Source: a virus
IMG/VR virus record: IMGVR_UViG_3300034159_000005
Coordinates: 1 to 27,391 of that record
Length of the DNA stretch: 27,391 nt
Strand: one strand, 5' to 3'
Shown: positions 22,203-27,391 of the stretch, piece after piece
Position numbering within the stretch: position 1 is the stretch's first letter
Layout: each line of letters begins with the position of its first letter
Translations under genes and position numbers: made by a program
Notes under the pieces: model-generated
What the model saw: the letters and a program-made list of their open reading frames with translations, nothing else
Databases searched by the model: none
What the model was told of the DNA's origin: nothing

Positions 22203-24737
22203 ATGGCGACCGGCTTCTCCGTTTTCGTGAATATCGGAGGCAAGGTCGATAGCTCCCTCGCCACTGCCGTGAACGCAACGAAGTCGCAGGTCAAGGGCCT
22301 CGCGTCCTCGCTTGCCGGCATTGGCGCGCGTTTGAACGCCCCCTTCATCGCCGCAAACAAGCACCTCGATAGGACTGCCAAGCACCTGTCCGAGTTGCAG
22401 CGCAAGGGGCGCAATGCCTCGCTCGGGTTCTCGACGCCGGCCACCTGGTTTGGCGCAAATCTGATCAAGGATGCTGCCGAGTTCGCCAAGGCCGGTAACA
22501 TGGTCGAGGCCCTTGGTGAGGCGACCACCGAGCAGCGCAATCAACTGTCGTCCCTCTCGCAAGATTTGGCGAAGCGCTACGATGCGGGCGGCGCTGCCGG
22601 CATCCTCAAGTCCGCGACCGAGCTTCTGAAGGCCGGCTTCACGTTCGAGCAAGCGCGTGGCGCTTTGGAGCAGGTCTTGGCGGCGTCGGCGCTGGCGGGT
22701 GACATGACGCCAGCCGATGTCGGCGCGTCATTGAGTAAGACCGTCACTCAATTCCAGATGCCGATGAAGACCTTCGAGGACGCGATGAAGTCCTCGAAGA
22801 CTGTGACGGATCGAATGGTCTACGCGGCCGTGTCAACCGTGGCGTCCATGAAGGATGTTGCGGAGACGATGAAGTACGCCGGTGGCGTCGCCGCGTCCAC
22901 GGGCAACTCGCTCGACCAGGTCACCGCCATCATGATGAGCTTCGCCAAGGCCGGCGTGCTTGGCTCTGAGGCGGGTGTCGCGCTTCGATCTGCGATCGTT
23001 CGCATGGTCAAGATGCCCAAAGGTGGCTTGGCCGCCTTGAGCCGCATCGGCATGAATTTGAGTGACTACGTGCAGGCGCGTCCTGTCACGGCTGATGGCG
23101 TCATCGGAAGCCTGAAGGCTGATGGTATCGACGCGTCGAAGGCGAAGAAGCAGATTGAAGGAATCCTGAAGAATCGCGGAAACAAGGATCAGGCGACCGT
23201 CACCGCCGAAATCACCAAGGCTGTACAAGGTGCCTTGGGTAGCTCGTCTGCGGTCGACGCGGCCAAGATCGCTGAGACGATCAGTGAGGCTGTCAACGCG
23301 GCAGGGTCGAAGATCGACATCACCAAGTTCTTCACCGACCTGAAGGCGAAATTTGATGCGGGGATTGCCACCACCGGCGACATTGCGCAGATCCTCGAAG
23401 CGCGGCACATCTCGCGCTACATGGCTATCCTGAAGTCCGATCTCAACAAGCTCGTAGAGCAAATCGGCAAGGAAGCTGAGGGCTACTCCGAGAGGCAGTA
23501 TCTGCTCGCCAACAAGGGATTGCCGGCTGCGTTGGTGCGGCTCAATGCAACTTGGGCGCAGTTGAAGAACACGATCGCCGAGTCTGTCGGCGAAGAACTC
23601 ACCGATACGTTCGCCAACATCTCCGACAAGATGGAACGACTCTCGAAGTCGAGTCCGAAGACGTTCAAGCTCGGTGTCGCGCTCGCCGCTGCGGCGGTCG
23701 CCGCCGGGCCGCTGTTGTTTGCGTTGAGCGCAATTGGACGGATTTTGATCGTGGCATTCAAGGGGGTCAGCCTGGCGGTGATGGGGCTCAACCTGCTCTC
23801 GCTTGCGCTTCTGGCGCCGATTGCTCGCATCGGCGCGATGATCCTCGGGCTGAAGATGCTCTTCGCATTGGGGGCGAGGACGGCACTGGCGGTGCTTGCA
23901 GGCAGCCTTCTCTCCCTTGGCAAGGCGATCTTGCTGTTTCCGCTTGTCGCCCTACGCGGCATCGCTGTTGCGATGGCGGCGCTTATGCTGAACCCGGTCG
24001 GACTGGTCTTCACGGGCATCGTTGCCGCGCTGGCCGCGCTCGGCGTTTGGGTTGCCAACAATTGGGAGGGCCTGAAGAGCTTCTTTGCTGGTTTCGGCGA
24101 CGGGTTCATGAAGGGGCTTGGGCCGGCGAGCGGAGCGATCAAGAGCATCAGCGACGGGCTTGGGTCGGCCTTCAATTGGCTGGGCAAGCTGCTTGGCCCG
24201 TTGGACGAGTCCGGCGCCAAATGGAAGTCGTGGGGCGAGACCATGGGCGGTGCCGTCGCTCAAGGCGTCAACGCGGTGATCAACGGGATCAAGAGCCTGA
24301 TCGGCTTTTTCGGCACGGTCATCGAAAAGGCTGTGGCGCTTGGTGGTGCCATCCGCAATCTGTGGTCTGGCGGTGGTGGCCCTCGACCCGCCGCCCCGCC
24401 GCCCATTGCCGGCGCTCGCGCGCTTGGCGGCCCCGTGACCTATGGCAAGCCGTACCTGGTCGGCGAGCGCGGCCCCGAACTGTTCGTGCCCGGCGCGACC
24501 GGCCGCATTGAGACGAACGGGGCGCTGCGGCAAATGACCGAGAACGGTACGGCCGCCGCCGCCACCACCGCCTCCTACGCGTCGTCAAAGTCGACGGTCA
24601 ACAACGCAAAGATCGACATCCATGTCCGCGACGGCGGCAACAGCGATCCCCGCGCCATCGGAAGAGAAGCTGAAGCTGCTGTCTATCGCGTATTTGCACG
24701 GCTCGAGTCCGAGCAGCGCGGCCTCTTGAGTGATTGA
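22203..24737 (+). CDS. Tail tape measure protein, P2 gpT-like
   Basis: An 844-residue protein (P2 gpT is 815), so a tail of about P2 length is expected. The N-terminal part has VFVNIGGKVDSSLATAVNATKSQVKGL and coiled helices. Residues about 85-290 are the TP901-type minor tail domain (AEFAKAGNMVEALG, GVAASTGNSLDQVTAIMMSFAKAGVLGSEAGVALRSAI). A hydrophobic stretch, about 490-620, contains several possible membrane helices and may insert into the host membrane. Near the C-terminus GGPVTYGKPYLVGERGPELF is the usual end motif of such proteins. It is one base after the E' stop. Confidence 0.92.
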   Translation: MATGFSVFVNIGGKVDSSLATAVNATKSQVKGLASSLAGIGARLNAPFIAANKHLDRTAKHLSELQRKGRNASLGFSTPATWFGANLIKDAAEFAKAGNMVEALGEATTEQRNQLSSLSQDLAKRYDAGGAAGILKSATELLKAGFTFEQARGALEQVLAASALAGDMTPADVGASLSKTVTQFQMPMKTFEDAMKSSKTVTDRMVYAAVSTVASMKDVAETMKYAGGVAASTGNSLDQVTAIMMSFAKAGVLGSEAGVALRSAIVRMVKMPKGGLAALSRIGMNLSDYVQARPVTADGVIGSLKADGIDASKAKKQIEGILKNRGNKDQATVTAEITKAVQGALGSSSAVDAAKIAETISEAVNAAGSKIDITKFFTDLKAKFDAGIATTGDIAQILEARHISRYMAILKSDLNKLVEQIGKEAEGYSERQYLLANKGLPAALVRLNATWAQLKNTIAESVGEELTDTFANISDKMERLSKSSPKTFKLGVALAAAAVAAGPLLFALSAIGRILIVAFKGVSLAVMGLNLLSLALLAPIARIGAMILGLKMLFALGARTALAVLAGSLLSLGKAILLFPLVALRGIAVAMAALMLNPVGLVFTGIVAALAALGVWVANNWEGLKSFFAGFGDGFMKGLGPASGAIKSISDGLGSAFNWLGKLLGPLDESGAKWKSWGETMGGAVAQGVNAVINGIKSLIGFFGTVIEKAVALGGAIRNLWSGGGGPRPAAPPPIAGARALGGPVTYGKPYLVGERGPELFVPGATGRIETNGALRQMTENGTAAAATTASYASSKSTVNNAKIDIHVRDGGNSDPRAIGREAEAAVYRVFARLESEQRGLLSD

Positions 24738-24739
24738 TC

Positions 24740-25126
24740 ATGCAAAGCTCTGTCCTACTTGCTCTTGGCAACTATCGGTTCTCGATCGCGAACGGCGCAT
24801 ATCAGAAGCTGAAGCGTAAGACCGAGTGGCGGCATCCGAGCACGGAACGCATCGGCATGCCGCCCGGCTCTCAGTTCGTCGGCCCCGGCGACGACACGAT
24901 CTCGATCGATGGCGTGATCTATCCGCACTATCGCGGCGGCCTGCGCCAAATCGACCAGATGCGGGCGCAGGCCGGTATGGGGCGAGCGCTGGCGTTGACG
25001 ACGGGATATGGCCGCTACCTCGGGACGTTCTTGATTCTGTCCGTCGAAGAGACTCAAGACGCCCCTATGTCGGACGGCGCACCGCGCAAGATCGAGTTCA
25101 ATATCGAACTGAAGGCACCGGGCTAA
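24740..25126 (+). CDS. Tail protein, P2 gpU-like
   Basis: A 128-residue protein. It matches the P2 GpU family: LALGNYRFSIANGAYQKLKRKTEWRH, then GPGDDTISIDGVIYPHYRGG, then GRALALTTGYGRYLGTFLILSVEETQ. In P2-like tails gpU is a tail completion protein at the tail end or hub. The ATG at 24740 follows the tape measure stop by two bases; a TTG two codons earlier is less likely. The stop TAA shares its last base with the next ATG (TAATG). Confidence 0.9.
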   Translation: MQSSVLLALGNYRFSIANGAYQKLKRKTEWRHPSTERIGMPPGSQFVGPGDDTISIDGVIYPHYRGGLRQIDQMRAQAGMGRALALTTGYGRYLGTFLILSVEETQDAPMSDGAPRKIEFNIELKAPG

Positions 25127-25329
25127 TGGAACCGTACACGACGATGGATGGTGACACCGCTGATCTGATTGCGCTTCGTCACTATGGCGAAACGCACGGC
25201 GCAACGGAGGCTGTTCTGCGCGCCAACCCCGGCCTCGCTGCCGCAGGAACGCTACTCCCCCCCGGCATGAAGATCATTTTGCCGGTGTGGTCGAAGAAGT
25301 CCACGGTCGCGGCGAGGATTTGGTCGTGA
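25126..25329 (+). CDS. Tail protein X, LysM-like (P2 gpX)
   Basis: A 67-residue protein, exactly the length of P2 gpX. It has the LysM-like pattern of that family: YTTMDGDTADLIALRHYG, then EAVLRANPGLAAAG, then LPPGMKIILPV. The domain links the tube end to the spike hub. It overlaps gpU by one base and the gpD gene by GTGA, so the three are translationally coupled. Confidence 0.9.
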   Translation: MEPYTTMDGDTADLIALRHYGETHGATEAVLRANPGLAAAGTLLPPGMKIILPVWSKKSTVAARIWS

Positions 25330-26399
25330 CGCCCGCGTGCCGCATCAAGCTCAACGGGATCGACATCACGGCCAACCTTCTGCCGGAACCGTTCGGGCTT
25401 CCGCTCGAAGGTGGTGGCCGCGTGATTGCCGGCGGTGGCCTTGGCTTTGGTCGGGGCGTGCTGCTCTCGATCACCGTACAGGACAACGAGGGCAAGAAGT
25501 CCGACTCGTGCGAGCTTGAACTTGATGCCCGCGAGTACATCCCGTCGCCCGGCAAGGGCGCGAAGATGCAGGTCTGGCTCGGCTTCGTCGAGACGGGCGT
25601 CAACTACATGGGCACCTATCTGATCGAGTCGTGGACGAAGAAGGGGCGGCCGAAGATCATGAGCGTTTCGGCGAAGGCCGCCGGCCTCACGACCGACATC
25701 AAGGCCCCGAAGTCGCGATCCTACCATGAGACGACTGTCGGCGAGATCATCAACAAGATTGCCGGCAAATACGGCCTTGGCGTCGTCGTGTCTGGCGAGG
25801 TGGCTGGCATCAAGATCGGGCATATCGATCAGTCAAACGAATCGGACATCAACTTCATGACGCGCCTCGCCGGCCGTGTCGGTGCGAACTTCAAGCTGGC
25901 GGATGAGAAGATCATCTTCAACAAGGCTGGCTCGGGTCAACTTCCCGGCGGTGGCGCCGCGCCGACCTTCGTCCTGACCGAGACGGGATGCGCCGATTGG
26001 GATTGCACCGGATCGACGCGTGGCGACTACGGGTCGGTCGAGGCCGCTTGGCACAACGTCAAGAAGGGCGAGCGCGAATGGGCGAAATCCGGCGGTGGCA
26101 AAAAGGGCGCGGTCCATCGCAGTCGCAAGCTCTTCAAGACGAAGGAAGAGGCCGAAGCGCAGGCGAAGGCAACCAAGTCATCGCTCGCGCGCGGGAGCAA
26201 GGTATTCGGTGCCAACTTCCCCGGCCGCACCGAGATGTTCGCGGGTGCCGGACTGATGGCCGTTGACTTCGATCCCGACGTTGACGACGCCTACACGATC
26301 AAGTCGGCGACGCACAGTCTCAACGGTCAGGGCCTCACTACGCGCATCTCATGCGAGCAGGGCGGCGACGGCGACGACAACTCTTGGGGAGGCCAGTAA
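25326..26399 (+). CDS. Tail hub protein, P2 gpD-like
   Basis: A 357-residue protein of the late control gene D family (P2 gpD is 387), a gp27-like hub that connects tube and spike. Segments include CRIKLNGIDIT, then ITVQDNEGKKSDSCELELDAREYIPSPGKGAKMQVWLGF, SWTKKGRPKIMSVSAKAAGL, the TTVGEIINKIAGKYG region and SNESDINFMTRLAGRVGANFKLADEKIIF. The C-terminal GMTRTEMFAG-like GRTEMFAGAGLMAVDFDPDVDDAYTIKSATHSLNGQGLTT is typical. The start is GTG at 25326, overlapping the gpX stop as GTGA, with GAGG at 25314-25317. The longer frame from 25287 is rejected. Confidence 0.9.
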   Translation: MTPACRIKLNGIDITANLLPEPFGLPLEGGGRVIAGGGLGFGRGVLLSITVQDNEGKKSDSCELELDAREYIPSPGKGAKMQVWLGFVETGVNYMGTYLIESWTKKGRPKIMSVSAKAAGLTTDIKAPKSRSYHETTVGEIINKIAGKYGLGVVVSGEVAGIKIGHIDQSNESDINFMTRLAGRVGANFKLADEKIIFNKAGSGQLPGGGAAPTFVLTETGCADWDCTGSTRGDYGSVEAAWHNVKKGEREWAKSGGGKKGAVHRSRKLFKTKEEAEAQAKATKSSLARGSKVFGANFPGRTEMFAGAGLMAVDFDPDVDDAYTIKSATHSLNGQGLTTRISCEQGGDGDDNSWGGQ

Positions 26400-26403
26400 C
26401 GGC

Positions 26404-26416
26404 TACCGGAACGGTC
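26404..26416 (+). promoter_or_regulatory. Recurrent intergenic dyad motif, copy 5
   Basis: Reads TACCGGAACGGTC (ACCG-GAA-CGGT dyad), preceded by GGC and followed by CCGCC. It starts four bases after the stop of the gpD-like gene and lies 55 bases before the amidase ATG, the same distance as copy 1 to its gene. Confidence 0.65.
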
Positions 26417-26471
26417 CCGCCAAGCGGATCGCGTTCGGCAATCATGACTCCATCATTCGTTGGAGCACGAT

Positions 26472-27377
26472 ATGTCGATCACGATCAGCAAGGACTTCGG
26501 CTGGAAGGACGGGAAGAGGTTTCCGTTCGTCAAGAGCCCGAACACCGGCGGCAAGCTCAACCCGATCTACATTGTGATCCACGACACCGCGTCGGGCCTC
26601 AAGGACGACGGCGATATTTCGTGGTTGACCAACCCGGCCAGCAAGGTTTCGGCGCATATCGTCGTCAGCCGCGACGGCAAGATCACGCAGCTTGTTCCGT
26701 TCAACAAGGTCGCGTGGCACGCTGGGCAGTCGCAGTGGAATGGGCGCAAGTTCCTCAACAGCTACGCCATCGGCATCGAGATCGACAATCCCGGCAAGAT
26801 GGAGAAGGTGTCGCCGGGCGTCTACAAGAACGATGTCGTTACCATCGACACGAACAAGAATCCGAACCTGAAGGTCGAGTATGCCAAGACCTCGGCGCAC
26901 GGCGCCGGGTATTGGCTCGCCTACAGTCGCGAGCAGATCGCCGCCGTCGAGGAACTGTGCCGGGCAATCAAGGCCGTTTATCCGATCGAGGACATCCTGA
27001 CCCACTGGATGATCTCGCCGGGGCGGAAGATCGACACCAACCCGCTGTACCCGCTCGCCGACCTGCGTTCGGCAGTGATCCCGTTCAAGCCGGTCGGTCT
27101 GATCAGCGGGGCGGCGGAAGGCGACCGGCAAGACACCAACGAGGACGCCGAGGACATCGTCCTGGCTCGGGTGGAGACGCTTCGTGACGAGAGCGCCACG
27201 AAGCCGGGCAAGCTGAAGGCGTTCATCAAGAGCAAGTTCACGGCCGCGTCGGGGCTCTTCACCGGGCTCTCGGTGTCGTCCATCACCGGCCTGCTCACCG
27301 ACTGGAAGGTCATCACCGCGCTCGGCGTCTTCATCCTGATCGGCCTCGCGATTTGGATGTGGAGCGAAAGGGAATGA
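26472..27377 (+). CDS. Endolysin: N-acetylmuramoyl-L-alanine amidase with C-terminal membrane helix
   Basis: A 301-residue protein. The N-terminal Amidase_2 domain has zinc ligands His37 (YIVIHDTAS), His178 (THWMISPGRKID) and probably Asp188, with Lys186 as in the PGRKxD motif of T7 lysozyme-like enzymes; WHAG (His83) is also present. It cuts the amide bond between MurNAc and the peptide of the cell wall. Residues about 200-270 are a charged linker, and a hydrophobic helix (VITALGVFILIGLAIWMW) lies 5 residues from the end. There is no N-terminal signal. GGAG at 26462-26465 is spaced 6 bases from ATG 26472; an upstream TTG at 26460 is less likely. The stop overlaps the next start as ATGA. Confidence 0.88.
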   Translation: MSITISKDFGWKDGKRFPFVKSPNTGGKLNPIYIVIHDTASGLKDDGDISWLTNPASKVSAHIVVSRDGKITQLVPFNKVAWHAGQSQWNGRKFLNSYAIGIEIDNPGKMEKVSPGVYKNDVVTIDTNKNPNLKVEYAKTSAHGAGYWLAYSREQIAAVEELCRAIKAVYPIEDILTHWMISPGRKIDTNPLYPLADLRSAVIPFKPVGLISGAAEGDRQDTNEDAEDIVLARVETLRDESATKPGKLKAFIKSKFTAASGLFTGLSVSSITGLLTDWKVITALGVFILIGLAIWMWSERE

Positions 27378-27391
27378 TCGCGAAGTTCTTC
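27374..27391 (+). CDS. Start of a further gene, cut by the window edge
   Basis: An ATG overlapping the amidase stop (ATGA) begins a frame reading MIAKFF up to the edge. A gene coupled to an endolysin is often a holin or spanin, but six codons do not allow a call. Confidence 0.4.

Noticed and set aside
1-27391. CRISPR array, tRNA gene, insertion sequence or integrase
   Set aside because: No evenly spaced repeats, tRNA-like cloverleaf, transposase or recombinase sequence was found by reading.

Overview
The window is a contiguous structural (late) gene block of a tailed, contractile-tail phage or prophage. The DNA is GC-rich, most genes start with ATG (a few with GTG), and codon use strongly favours G/C in third positions. 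Several proteins look like those of phages of alphaproteobacteria (Rhizobiales-type hosts), but that host guess is inference. There is no integrase, attachment site, tRNA or host gene in view, so I cannot say whether this is a free phage or an integrated prophage.

Layout. (1) Positions 1-252 hold the 5' part of an unrecognised gene on the minus strand. It is divergent from everything else and separated by about 690 bases of partly AT-rich, non-coding DNA with operator-like repeats. (2) Positions 947-4960 hold the packaging block: a P-loop nucleotide kinase, a small unknown protein, terminase small subunit, a small Cys-rich protein, terminase large subunit (GpA family), a small helix-turn-helix protein and a gpW-like protein. 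(3) Positions 4960-10726 hold a lambda-type head module: portal, S49 protease with a nested scaffold, decoration protein, major capsid protein, two connector-type proteins and a probable tail terminator. (4) Positions 10729-13619 hold the P2-type baseplate genes V, W, J, I. (5) Positions 13603-19699 are a fibre and receptor-binding cassette: an unknown structural protein, a 1074-residue DUF4815 protein, a fibre with an S74 self-cleaving chaperone, a small tail-tip protein and a DUF4376 protein. (6) Positions 19781-26399 hold sheath, tube, tail chaperone E with a -1 frameshift extension E', tape measure, U, X and D, in exact P2 order. (7) From 26472 there is an Amidase_2 endolysin with a C-terminal membrane helix, then the first codons of another gene.

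The particle would therefore combine a lambda-like head with a P2-like contractile tail, and the P2 fibre genes H/G are replaced by an unrelated cassette. Almost all genes overlap or abut (ATGA, TGATG, TAATG junctions), which implies translational coupling and a few long transcripts.

The most notable unexplained signal is a short dyad motif, consensus CTAYCGRARCGRTCYCG. It occurs in five of the seven plus-strand-upstream gaps longer than about 35 bases, with a degenerate copy in a sixth. Each copy follows a stop codon (or lies in the leading gap) and sits 35-64 bases before the next start, at the boundaries of the packaging, head, baseplate, sheath and lysis blocks. It looks like a phage-specific regulatory or RNA element. 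Other points are a perfect 14-bp hairpin covering the sheath ribosome binding site, a perfect 12-bp hairpin near the start of a connector gene, and poly-G tracts.
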